Position numbers and translations under genes: made by a program. Positions 1 through 7,825 of a stretch of 64,000 bases of DNA are shown here, piece after piece. The notes below the pieces were generated by a model. That model did not search any database. It was given only the letters and a program-made list of their open reading frames with translations, and was not told where the DNA came from. The stretch's first letter is position 1; every line of letters begins with the position of its first letter. This DNA comes from Streptomyces sp. SAI-135. GTDB taxonomy: Bacteria; Actinomycetota; Actinomycetes; Streptomycetales; Streptomycetaceae. The stretch lies in NCBI RefSeq assembly GCF_029893805.1, contig NZ_JARXYP010000002.1, positions 1,798,001 to 1,862,000 of the forward strand. Direction: 5' to 3'.

Positions 1-581
1 GCGCCGCCGCAGTCGCGGTCCGGGATCGCGTACGCCACGACCACCGGGACCCGTCCCCGCGCGGCACCGCCGGACGTGACCGCGCGCACCCGGGAGGTGA
101 TGGTCGCCGGCGTGTGGTCGGCGAACCAGACCGCGGCCGGCCGGTCGGCGATGCGGGCCGCTATGACCTCGGCGCGCCAGTCGCGCGGGTGGTCCTGCAC
201 CCAGTCGAGCACCTGGGAGGAGGGGTGGCGGTAGAGGCGGGCGGGGGCCTTCGGGGAAACGGTGCCCGCCTTCCTGGTGGACGGGGACGCGCTCGCTTCC
301 ACGGAAACGGAAGCGGAAGGGGAAGGGGCAGCGGAGGCGGTGGGAGAGGCGGGCCCGGACGCGGACGGCACGGCGGAGGGAGAACTCGGGGCCGGGGAGG
401 AACTGACCAGCCCCGGCTGTGCCTCGTCCGAGCCGTCGCGGTCGCCGAGCGCGGAGAGCAGCCCCGTCGCCGTGCCGAGGGCGACGACCACGGAGGCCAC
501 CGCGACCATCGCACCGCGGCCCACGGCACGCCTGCGTGCGGCTCGACGCGCGGCCAGCCGCTGGGCACGTAAGCCTGACAC
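1..581 (-). CDS. secreted glycoside hydrolase family 6 (cellulase), 5' part only
   Basis: Probable secreted beta-1,4-glucanase; the gene runs off the left edge, so about 193 N-terminal codons are visible. The N-terminus has an Arg-rich n-region and a hydrophobic stretch (MVAVASVVVALGTATG), fitting a signal peptide. A Ser/Pro/Ala linker of roughly 70 residues follows, then the start of the catalytic domain. VAYAIPDRDC matches the GH6 signature V-x-Y-x2-P-x-R-D-C. The GTG at 581 is chosen because a GGGGGGAG ribosome site lies 8 nt upstream; an in-frame ATG at 509 is the alternative. With the GTG start, codon 4 is TTA, so translation would need the bldA leucyl-tRNA. GH6 assignment is firm; catalytic residues lie outside the window. 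Confidence 0.85.
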   Translation of the reverse strand, partial: MSGLRAQRLAARRAARRRAVGRGAMVAVASVVVALGTATGLLSALGDRDGSDEAQPGLVSSSPAPSSPSAVPSASGPASPTASAAPSPSASVSVEASASPSTRKAGTVSPKAPARLYRHPSSQVLDWVQDHPRDWRAEVIAARIADRPAAVWFADHTPATITSRVRAVTSGGAARGRVPVVVAYAIPDRDCGG

Positions 582-681
582 CCTGTCGCTCCCCCCTCGG
601 CAGACGGGCCCGTTCCCCCGTTCTGGGGAAGCGTCCGGCCCGCCGGTACCCCGGCCAGACTAGGACTGGGACCCTGCCGTC

Positions 682-1368
682 ATGGCGCAATTGGAACAGT
701 TCACCACTCCCCTCGACGCGGTCGTCTCCCGTATGCGCGCCCTGGCGGACGAGTTGCCGGAGCGGGACGGCGTAGCGGTCTTCAACCGCGTCTACCTCGC
801 CGTCACCGAGGCGGTCGACCGGTGCGTGGCCGCGGGCCGGTTCGCGGACGCGCGGGCCGCGATCACGCTGGACGTGCGGTTCGCCGAGCGCTACCTCGCG
901 GCGGTGGACGCCGCCGCCCGCGAGCACCGCCCGCCGGCCTGCTGGCGCCCGCTGTTCCAGTTCCGCCGCCATCCCGGCGTACGCCCCCTGCAGTTCGCGC
1001 TCGCGGGCATCAACGCGCACATCGGCCACGACCTGGCGCTCGCCGTGGTGGACACCTGTCGTAGCCTCGGCTGCGAACCGGCGGACGTGGAGGACGAGTT
1101 CGACCGCGTGGGCGATCTCCTCGTCTCGCTGGAGGAACGCATCCGCGAGGATCTGATGCCGGGTCCCGACGTCCTCCAGATCGCCGACCCGCTCACCCAT
1201 CTGCTGGGCTCCTGGAGCCTGGAGCGCGCCCGCGACGCCACCTGGACCGCGGCCCGGGCCCTGTGGGCGCTGCGCGGACTGCCGGACGTGGCCGGGGAGT
1301 TCACCGAGCGGCTGGACACGGCGGTGGGGTTCGCGGGACGCATGCTGCTGACCCCGCTCCCCGATTGA
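682..1368 (+). CDS. DUF5995 family protein
   Basis: Conserved actinobacterial protein of unknown function, 228 aa, with no signal peptide or membrane segment. It is mostly helical, with a conserved central stretch ending in FALAGINAHIGHDLALAVVDT that looks like the DUF5995 core; the His pair could bind a ligand or metal, but that is a guess. It is divergent from the cellulase gene (100 nt apart) and is followed 35 nt later by the LLM oxidoreductase, so the two may be co-transcribed. The ribosome site before the ATG is weak. I do not know its function. Confidence 0.75.
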   Translation: MAQLEQFTTPLDAVVSRMRALADELPERDGVAVFNRVYLAVTEAVDRCVAAGRFADARAAITLDVRFAERYLAAVDAAAREHRPPACWRPLFQFRRHPGVRPLQFALAGINAHIGHDLALAVVDTCRSLGCEPADVEDEFDRVGDLLVSLEERIREDLMPGPDVLQIADPLTHLLGSWSLERARDATWTAARALWALRGLPDVAGEFTERLDTAVGFAGRMLLTPLPD

Positions 1369-1402
1369 GTTGTCCGCAGAACCGACGCAAAGGAGCAGAC
1401 GC

Positions 1403-2335
1403 ATGGCCATCAGGTTGGGACTGAGCCTCCCCCAGGCACAGCAGTACGACATCGGACGTGACGTGCCCGACGTGGCCCGCGCAGCCGAACGGATCGGTTA
1501 CGAGAGCCTGTGGGTCTACGAGCGGGCCCTGTTCCCCGAGCCCGCGACCCAGGGCCTGTACGGCATCGAGGGCCTGGCGTGGCCCGACATGTACCGCGGG
1601 GTTCCCGATCCCCTGGTGACGCTGACCCTGGCGGCCGCGTCGACCGAGCGGGCCCGGCTCGGCACGAGCGTCCTGGTGGCGCCGCTGCACAACCCCTTCC
1701 AGCTGGCCAAGTCCCTCGCGACGCTCGACGCGGCGAGCGGCGGGCGGGTGGTGGCGGGCCTCGGCACGGGCTGGTCGCTCGACGAGTACGCCGCGAGCGG
1801 TGTGGCGCCGTTCGCGGAGCGGGGCCGGGTGCTGGACGAGATCATCGGCGTCTGCCGGGCGGTGTGGGGCCCGGACCCGGTGACGTACGACGGCGGCATC
1901 ACGAAGATCGCCTCGGCCGTGGTGGCACCCAAGCCCGCCCGTCCGATCCCGATCCTGCTGCCCGCCAACAGCAGGAAGGCGATGACCCGGCTCGTCGACC
2001 GCGCCGACGGCTGGATGCCCATCGCCATGGGCGTGGACCGACTGGCCGAGCAGTGGCGGCAGGTGCAGGACATGGCGGCCGAGCGGGGCCGCACGGACCC
2101 GATCGGCACGATGGTGCGGATCAACGCCCGGCACTCCCCCAAGGCCTACGACGGCACGGACCGCTCCCCCTTCCAGGGCAGCACCGCGCAGATCGTCGAG
2201 GACCTCACGGCCCACGTCGACGCGACCGGCCTCGACGGGTTCTTCCTCGAACTCCAGGGCAGCGCACGGGACGCCGAGGAGCTCAAGGACGTGGCCGCCG
2301 AGATCTACGAAGCGGTCCGCGCGGCCGGGGTCTAG
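1403..2335 (+). CDS. LLM-class F420-dependent oxidoreductase
   Basis: Luciferase-like TIM-barrel oxidoreductase of 310 aa, expected to use F420 (or FMN). Family features visible: the N-terminal strand RLGLSLP, the G-G-R-V-V-A-G-L-G-T-G-W segment around residue 115, and PIPILLPANSRKAM near residue 185, typical of the Rv2161c-type subgroup. AAAGGAG 8 nt before the ATG at 1403 decides the start; upstream in-frame alternatives lack a site. Its TAG stop overlaps the stop of the convergent davB-like gene in a shared CTAG (2332-2335). Substrate unknown; cofactor inferred from family and host. Confidence 0.85.
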   Translation: MAIRLGLSLPQAQQYDIGRDVPDVARAAERIGYESLWVYERALFPEPATQGLYGIEGLAWPDMYRGVPDPLVTLTLAAASTERARLGTSVLVAPLHNPFQLAKSLATLDAASGGRVVAGLGTGWSLDEYAASGVAPFAERGRVLDEIIGVCRAVWGPDPVTYDGGITKIASAVVAPKPARPIPILLPANSRKAMTRLVDRADGWMPIAMGVDRLAEQWRQVQDMAAERGRTDPIGTMVRINARHSPKAYDGTDRSPFQGSTAQIVEDLTAHVDATGLDGFFLELQGSARDAEELKDVAAEIYEAVRAAGV

Positions 2336-4029
2336 TCCTCGGGCAGTTGGACCGGCGCGATCTCCTCGAACAGGTCCCCCGGGCCCGGGTTGGTCGCGTC
2401 GGTCTCGCCGCCGAAGTGGTGCATGACGCCCCAGACCGCGTTCAGCGCGGTCTGGATCGCGCCCTCGGCCCAGCCCGCCGTCCAGGAGATGTCGTCGCCG
2501 GCGAGGAAGATGCCCCGCTTGTCCTCGGGCAGCGCGTCCTGCATGAAGTGCGTGAACAGCCGCCGCTGGTAGCGGTAGTGGCCGGGCAGGTTGGCCTTGA
2601 ACGCACCCATGAAGTAGGGCTCGTTCTCCCACGACACCGTCACCGGGCTGCCGATGATGTGCTTCCTGATGTCGACCTTCGGATAGATCTCGCCGAGCGA
2701 CTTCAGCATGACCTCCATCCGCTCGTTCGCGGACAGCGGCAGCCACTTCAGGCTGTCGTCGCACCAGGTGTAGGAGAGGCAGATGACGGCGGGCTTGTCC
2801 GGGCCGTCGTCGAGCAGGTAGGTCCCGCGCGTCATGCGGTCGGTGAGGGTCATCGACATGACGTCCCGGCCGGTGTCCTCGTCCTTGTCGAGCCAGAAGG
2901 GCCGGTCGACCGGCACGAACAGCTTCGACGACTCCATGTAGTGGGTGCGCTCGATCGCCGTCCAGTGGTCGATCGGGAAGAGCGAGTCGTCGCAGGCGAT
3001 CTTGGAGAGCAGCATCCAGGACTGGGCGGTGAAGATCGCCGCCCGGTAGGTGCGGATGTCACCCCGCGCGTCCGTGACGGTGATCCGGTTGCCCGCCGTG
3101 CGGTGCAGCCGGGTCACGGCCGGGCGGGGCTCGCCGCCCTCGTGCAGGCTCGCCAGCGAGGTCCCGTACGCCCAGTGCACGATCTTCTCCGGCGTGCGCT
3201 CCCACAGCCTGAGCGGCAGCTGCTGCGAGCCGCCGACGATCCCGCGGTGGTGGTCGTCCGCCTCGGTGTAGACGACCCGCAGGATCTCCAGGATGGAGTT
3301 GGGGAAGTCGGTGTCCCAGCCGCCGGTGCCGAAGCCGACCTGGCCGAAGATCTCCCGGTGCCGGAAGGACTTGAAGGCCTCGGAGTCGCAGAGGAAGCCG
3401 TAGAAGGTCTGGTTGTCGAGCTTCTCGACCAGCCGCGCCCAGATCTCGCGGATGCGCGGCACGTCCCGCTCACGCATCGCGCGGTTCATGTCGGAGAAGT
3501 CGGCGCCCTCTTCGAGGCACTTGTTCCAGGCGGCGGCGACATCGCGGTAGACCTGCGGGAGGTCGTCGACGGTCTCGGCGTAGTGGGACTCGCCCTTGAG
3601 GTCGACGACCGTCGAAGGGGTGGCCTCCGCGAGGGGGTTGGGGAAGGGGCGCGTCTCCAGACCGACGAGGTCGATGTAGTGCTGGAGGGCGGTGGAGGAG
3701 GGCGGGAAGCGCATCGCACCCATCTCCGCGGTCAGCGTGGGGTCGCAGCCCTCGAACCCCACGGTCCTGAGCCGTCCGCCGATCCGGTCGGCCTCGTACA
3801 CGACCGGCTTGAGGCCCATCTTCATCAGCTCGTACGCGGCCACGATCCCGGAGAGACCGCCGCCGATCACGGCGACCTCGCTGCCGTGCTCGGTCGCCGG
3901 TATCTGGCCGAGGCCCGCCGGGTGGGCGAGGAAGTCGTCGTAGGCGTAGGGGAAGTCCGGTCCGAACATGGTGATCGGCGGCTGCTGCTCGTCTGCGTGC
4001 TCGACGGCGTTGGGCACGGTGGACGTCAT
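2332..4029 (-). CDS. davB: DavB-like L-lysine 2-monooxygenase (flavin amine oxidase family)
   Basis: FAD enzyme of 565 aa expected to oxidise and decarboxylate L-lysine to 5-aminopentanamide. The Rossmann motif VIGGGLSGIVAAYE lies near residue 50. Several stretches match what I recall of Pseudomonas putida DavB almost residue for residue: MFGPDFPYAYDD, HPAGLGQIPA, ELMKMGLKPVVYEA, GQVGFGTGGWDTDFPNS, SMTLTDRMTRGTYL and GIFLAGDDISWTAGWAEGA. Length also fits (about 560 aa). The ATG at 4029 has AAGGAG 10 nt upstream. It lies 31 nt downstream of the davA-like gene, which supports the amide-forming activity. A tryptophan or phenylalanine 2-monooxygenase is the alternative; no search was possible. 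Confidence 0.82.
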   Translation of the reverse strand: MTSTVPNAVEHADEQQPPITMFGPDFPYAYDDFLAHPAGLGQIPATEHGSEVAVIGGGLSGIVAAYELMKMGLKPVVYEADRIGGRLRTVGFEGCDPTLTAEMGAMRFPPSSTALQHYIDLVGLETRPFPNPLAEATPSTVVDLKGESHYAETVDDLPQVYRDVAAAWNKCLEEGADFSDMNRAMRERDVPRIREIWARLVEKLDNQTFYGFLCDSEAFKSFRHREIFGQVGFGTGGWDTDFPNSILEILRVVYTEADDHHRGIVGGSQQLPLRLWERTPEKIVHWAYGTSLASLHEGGEPRPAVTRLHRTAGNRITVTDARGDIRTYRAAIFTAQSWMLLSKIACDDSLFPIDHWTAIERTHYMESSKLFVPVDRPFWLDKDEDTGRDVMSMTLTDRMTRGTYLLDDGPDKPAVICLSYTWCDDSLKWLPLSANERMEVMLKSLGEIYPKVDIRKHIIGSPVTVSWENEPYFMGAFKANLPGHYRYQRRLFTHFMQDALPEDKRGIFLAGDDISWTAGWAEGAIQTALNAVWGVMHHFGGETDATNPGPGDLFEEIAPVQLPED

Positions 4030-4060
4030 GGGGTACGGACTCCTTGGCACAAAGGGGGGT

Positions 4061-4849
4061 TCAGACGAGGGACGCGTAGAGGCCGGGCCGGCGGTCGGCG
4101 AGGTACGGGTTCGCCGCGCGGGAGGCGGTGAGGAGGGCGGGGTCCGCGTCGGCGAACACCAGCTCCTCAGCGCGCCCGGCACGGGCCCGGGCCACCCCGT
4201 CGGGGCCGGCCAGCGTGGAGAGCCCGACGAACTCGAACTCCCCTTCCCGGCCGACCCGGTTGACGTAGGCGACGTACATCTGGTTCTCCCAGGCCCGCAC
4301 CGGCACCAGGGACTCGGCGACGAACTGGAACGGGTGCATCTGGGCCGTCGGCACGATCAGGAGGTCGGTGCCGGCGAGGGCGTGGGCGCGGACGTTCTCC
4401 GGGAACTCGACGTCGTAGCAGATCATGAGGCCGACCGTGAGGCCGCCCAACTCGGCCTGGACCACCGGCTGTTCGCCCGGCTCGAAGTGGTCGCGCTCGA
4501 AGCAGCCGAACAGGTGGGTCTTGCGGTAGTTGGCGAGCCGGGTGCCGTCGGCGGAGATCAGCTGGGCGGAGTTGAAGACCGTGCCGGCCCGGCGCTCGGG
4601 ATACCCGTACGCGATCGCGATCCCGTGCCGCCCGGCGATCTCCGCGACCGCGTCCGCCGACTCGCCGTCGGCCGCTTCTGCCAGGCGGGCGATGTCGTCG
4701 CCGATCGCGTACCCGGTCAGGAACATCTCGGGTGCGGCCAGCAGTGCGGCGCCCGTGGCGGCGGCCCGGCCCGCGGCCTCGTCGAGGACCTTGAGGTTCC
4801 CCTCGACGGAGCCGGGGCGGCCGGAGCTCTGGAGCAGGGCGGTGCGCAT
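4061..4849 (-). CDS. davA: DavA-like 5-aminopentanamidase (nitrilase superfamily)
   Basis: Carbon-nitrogen hydrolase of 262 aa expected to convert 5-aminopentanamide to 5-aminovalerate and ammonia. The Glu-Lys-Cys triad is visible: Glu in APEMFLTGYAIGDD (about residue 42), Lys in NYRKTHLFG (about 112) and Cys in LMICYDVEFPENVRAHAL (about 146). RLAEAADG, IAIAYGYPER and QLISADG match Pseudomonas DavA as I remember it. First gene of a two-gene operon with the davB homologue. GAGG precedes the ATG. No 5-aminovalerate aminotransferase (gabT-like) is in the window, so later steps must be elsewhere. Confidence 0.82.
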   Translation of the reverse strand: MRTALLQSSGRPGSVEGNLKVLDEAAGRAAATGAALLAAPEMFLTGYAIGDDIARLAEAADGESADAVAEIAGRHGIAIAYGYPERRAGTVFNSAQLISADGTRLANYRKTHLFGCFERDHFEPGEQPVVQAELGGLTVGLMICYDVEFPENVRAHALAGTDLLIVPTAQMHPFQFVAESLVPVRAWENQMYVAYVNRVGREGEFEFVGLSTLAGPDGVARARAGRAEELVFADADPALLTASRAANPYLADRRPGLYASLV

Positions 4850-4906
4850 GCGTGATCCTCACCGGGCGGAAGGTGGATGTGGGGGCCACAGGGAAGGGCC
4901 ACGTAG

Positions 4907-4936
4907 ACGGTACGGGCGTCTCACCAGGGCGGACAA
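4907..4936 (-). promoter_or_regulatory. candidate promoter of the davAB-like operon
   Basis: Reading leftward, TTGTCC (4936-4931) and TACCGT (4912-4907) are separated by 18 nt and lie about 58 nt before the davA start codon. This fits a sigma-HrdB type promoter. No operator palindrome was seen. Confidence 0.4.
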
Positions 4937-4965
4937 GGAGGAGCCGTTGCGCGCTCGTGAGCGGT

Positions 4966-6270
4966 TCATTGCGTGCGAGGGCGCTCCTGCGGCGATTCGT
5001 TGCGCGGACGGTCCTTCGGCGACGCGTCGCGGGGGCGGATCTCCGGTGACGCGTCGCAAGGACGGCCCTCCGGTGATGTGTCGCGTCGGCGCCGGCCGCC
5101 CCGGGACAGCACCAGTGCCGTCACCAGGTACGGCCCGGAGAGGATCACGAACACCGTGCTGTGCGGCAGGGACGCGCCGAGCAGGCTGTACAGCCCGAAC
5201 ACGGCGACCGTGACCAGTTCGGTGCCCAGACTCGCCACCGAGGTCAGGGTGGCCCGGCGGGCGTCGTCGATGCGGTGCTGGAGGCGGACGTCGGCGAGCA
5301 CCTCGGCCAGCTGGAAGCCGGCGAAGGCGAGGCCCACCAGGGCGATGCCGGCCGGGGTGCGGACCCCGGCGCCGACGGCCATCGCTAGGGCCGCGCCCGC
5401 GATCAGTGCGGCCAGGCCCCGGGTGCCGAGGCGCTCGGCGGGCCCCGTGAGCAGGCTGCCGACGGTCACGGTCGCCCAGACCAGCAGGACCAGGTAGGGC
5501 ACGGTCGCGTCGGCCACGCCGAGGTCGCGGATCAGCAGCGAGACGTACTCGTCGAGGGCGCCCCACACCGCGGCGGCGGCGGGCACGAGCAGCAGGGCAC
5601 CCTGGACCCCGCGGTCCCCGCGGGCCTCGGCGACCCCGGCCCGCAGGGTCGCCGGCCAGCTGGTGCTCCCCTTCTCCGCCGGCACCCGGTGCTCCGGGAG
5701 CCGGGTCGCCGTCACCGCGGCCAGCAGACAGGCCAGGACGCTCGCGGCGCCCACGGCCCCGTAGCCGCCGAGCGCGAGGACCGGTCCGGCCAGGCCCATC
5801 GCGGCGACCGTGGCCAGCAGCCGGACCGCCCGGGTCCGCCCCATCACGCGCGCGTACCGCTCGGCCGCGCCGAGCCGCTCCAGTTCGTCGTAGACGAGGG
5901 CCTCCAGCGAGCCGGAGCCGAGCGCGCCGCCGGCTCCCCACAGGACGAAGCCCAGCGCGAAGGCGCTGTACGACGGCACGGTCACCCACAGCGCGAAGCC
6001 GGCCGCGGTGAGCAGTGGGCCGAGCCACAGCAGGCGGCGCCGCGAGACGGTGTCGGCCCAGGCGCCGGAGGGCACCTCCAGCACCACGGCGGTGAGGGAC
6101 CACAGGGCGAACAGCGAGGAGATCTGCCACAGCGGCAGGCCGGTGTCGGCGAACAGCAGCGCGTACACCGGGTAGAGCAGGACGAGGTCGTCGAGGAACG
6201 CGTAGCCGTACAGCGTGGACGTCAGTCGGCGGACGCCGGTGGTGGGCACACGTGCGGGTGAGAGTGACAT
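4966..6270 (-). CDS. MFS transporter with tandem-repeat C-terminal tail
   Basis: Twelve-helix major facilitator superfamily permease of 434 aa. Early helices (YAFLDDLVLLYPVYALLF) and the loop motif GAWADTVSRRRLL, a variant of MFS motif A, are clear. The cytoplasmic C-terminus ends in four copies of a nine-residue repeat (S-P-x-x-R-P-x-D/N-A/E) encoded by the 27-bp repeat at 4969-5076. The ATG at 6270 follows GGAAGG; a TTG at 6351 is possible but lacks support. It sits between the davAB-like operon and the HAD-EEP gene, all leftward. Substrate unknown; export of a drug or metabolite is the usual role for this subgroup. Confidence 0.85.
   Translation of the reverse strand: MSLSPARVPTTGVRRLTSTLYGYAFLDDLVLLYPVYALLFADTGLPLWQISSLFALWSLTAVVLEVPSGAWADTVSRRRLLWLGPLLTAAGFALWVTVPSYSAFALGFVLWGAGGALGSGSLEALVYDELERLGAAERYARVMGRTRAVRLLATVAAMGLAGPVLALGGYGAVGAASVLACLLAAVTATRLPEHRVPAEKGSTSWPATLRAGVAEARGDRGVQGALLLVPAAAAVWGALDEYVSLLIRDLGVADATVPYLVLLVWATVTVGSLLTGPAERLGTRGLAALIAGAALAMAVGAGVRTPAGIALVGLAFAGFQLAEVLADVRLQHRIDDARRATLTSVASLGTELVTVAVFGLYSLLGASLPHSTVFVILSGPYLVTALVLSRGGRRRRDTSPEGRPCDASPEIRPRDASPKDRPRNESPQERPRTQ
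4969..5076. repeat. four tandem 27-bp units inside the MFS gene
   Basis: Units at 4969-4995, 4996-5022, 5023-5049 and 5050-5076, each ending in CGGCGA or CGGTGA on the plus strand. Read leftward they encode SPEGRPCDA, SPEIRPRDA, SPKDRPRNE and SPQERPRTQ, the last copy abutting the stop codon. The unit length is a multiple of three, so copy-number change keeps the frame. Confidence 0.85.
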
Positions 6271-6375
6271 GAGGCCTTCCCGGAAGGGCGGTTCGGACGT
6301 CGTGGGCACGGCGTCCGAGGCGGCCCTCGGGAGGCACGGCTGGTGGATCAATGTCGCCAGGTCATGGCACCGATG

Positions 6376-7782
6376 TTAGACAGTCCCGGGCCCGGTGCCC
6401 AGCGAGAATGTGGTGATCACCGCGGCGTGGTCGGACGGCCAGTCGTTGTCCTCGACATCCGGCCAGGTCCGGTGCGTGCCGGTGACGCAGGTCCGCGAGT
6501 CGAGAACCCGCAGGCCGCAGTGGAGCACGAAGTCGATCCGGTCCTGGGGCTCCGGGTGGCCGTGCACCGGCGACCAGGTGTGCCCGGGGTCCCGCACGGG
6601 GTCCGGGTGGGCCTCCCGGTAGGAGTCGGCGAAGCCCGCCTCCTCGGCCGCCTTCGTCACCGGCCACTCGGTGTCCGGCCGGTCCAGGTGCGAGGGGCAG
6701 TTGAAGTCCCCGACGAGGACGACGGGTGCCGCGTCCCCGATCCGGTGCAGGGTGTCCCGCAGCTGTGCGAGCCGCACCTCCTCGTGGGCGAGCGGCTCCG
6801 TCGCGTAGGGCCCGTAGTGCGCCGAGTCCAGATGTGCCGTCCAGACATCGACCTCCCGGTCCCCCACGGCGATCCGCGCGCCGGCGGCCCCGTAGAACCC
6901 GGCGTCCGGGTCGCCCAGCGCGGCGGTGATCGGGAAGCGGCTGATGACGCCCAGGTTCGGTCCGCAGCTGTGGTGGTGCCAGCCGAGCGCCTCGGCGAGC
7001 TCCCCGGCGGCGGTGCCGTACGTCTCCTGGAGCCCGACCACGTCCACGTCGGTCTCGGCGATGACCTTGAGCTGCTTGGCCCGGTGGTCGTGGACCTTGG
7101 TGCCGCCGTACCAGAGGTTCCAGGTCATCACCCGGAGCCGGTACGGCAGCAGGGCGCGCAGCCGGGTCGTGGTGACGCCCTCCAGGCCGGTGAGGACCGT
7201 GCGCCCCGGGGCCGCCCCGATGGGGGCCAGGGAGGGCACGGCGAGGACCGCGCAGCCGGCCGCCTCGGCGGAGCGGACGCCGGTCTCCGTGTCCTCCACG
7301 GCCACACAGCCCGAGGGCGGCACGCCGAGGGCGCGGCAGGCGGCGAGGTAGGGGTCGGGGGCCGGCTTGGTGTGCTCGGTGTCGTCGGCGGTGACGGAGA
7401 CAGCGAACCGGCTGGCGCCGAGGACGTCGAGGACGGTGTCGGCGACCGAGCGGGGGGACGCGGTGACCAGGGCGGTGGGGATCCGTTCCCTCGCCAGCGC
7501 GTCGAGCAGGTCGAGCGCTCCGGGGCGGGGCACGACCCCGGTGCGGACACGGTCCGCGAACTCGTGGTGCAGGGTCTCGGCGAGTGCGGCGGCCGGGGCG
7601 CCCGTGGCCGCGGACAGCCAGGCGGCCGTGTGCTCGACCGGGCGGCCCAGCACGTCCGGCCGGTCCGCGTCGGTCAAGGGCCGTCCGGCGACCTCCTCCA
7701 CCGCCTCCCACCAGAGCCGCTCGGTGTCGACGAGCGTGCCGTCCATGTCGAACAGGACGGCCTGGAGCGGGAGTCGAGTCAC
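6376..7782 (-). CDS. HAD phosphatase fused to an endonuclease/exonuclease/phosphatase (EEP) domain
   Basis: Single 468-aa ORF with two complete hydrolase domains. Residues 1-215 are a beta-phosphoglucomutase-like HAD: FDMDGTLVDT (nucleophile D12, acid D14), LVTASP, HTKPAPDPY and VEDTETG. Residues 218-468 are an EEP domain: MTWNLWYGG, VGLQETYG, WTAHLDS, VLVGDFNCP, RIDFVLHC and SDHAAV, so all Mg-binding and catalytic motifs are present. No signal peptide. It is the last gene of an ABC importer operon (43 nt after the ATPase). A likely reading is that the EEP half opens an imported phosphodiester and the HAD half removes phosphate. That is inference; the fusion itself is directly visible. Confidence 0.85.
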   Translation of the reverse strand: MTRLPLQAVLFDMDGTLVDTERLWWEAVEEVAGRPLTDADRPDVLGRPVEHTAAWLSAATGAPAAALAETLHHEFADRVRTGVVPRPGALDLLDALARERIPTALVTASPRSVADTVLDVLGASRFAVSVTADDTEHTKPAPDPYLAACRALGVPPSGCVAVEDTETGVRSAEAAGCAVLAVPSLAPIGAAPGRTVLTGLEGVTTTRLRALLPYRLRVMTWNLWYGGTKVHDHRAKQLKVIAETDVDVVGLQETYGTAAGELAEALGWHHHSCGPNLGVISRFPITAALGDPDAGFYGAAGARIAVGDREVDVWTAHLDSAHYGPYATEPLAHEEVRLAQLRDTLHRIGDAAPVVLVGDFNCPSHLDRPDTEWPVTKAAEEAGFADSYREAHPDPVRDPGHTWSPVHGHPEPQDRIDFVLHCGLRVLDSRTCVTGTHRTWPDVEDNDWPSDHAAVITTFSLGTGPGTV

Positions 7783-7825
7783 GGTGATCTCTTTCGTGTG
7801 GGGGGAATCAGCGGTCGTACGACGG

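Noticed and set aside
114..572. 152-aa rightward frame and an opposing 135-aa leftward frame
   Set aside because: Both are shadows of the GH6 gene, whose correct frame starts at 581 and gives the GH6 signature.
1510..4131. 873-aa rightward frame
   Set aside because: Covers the LLM gene in another frame and the davB-like gene antisense; Arg/Gly/Asp-rich shadow.
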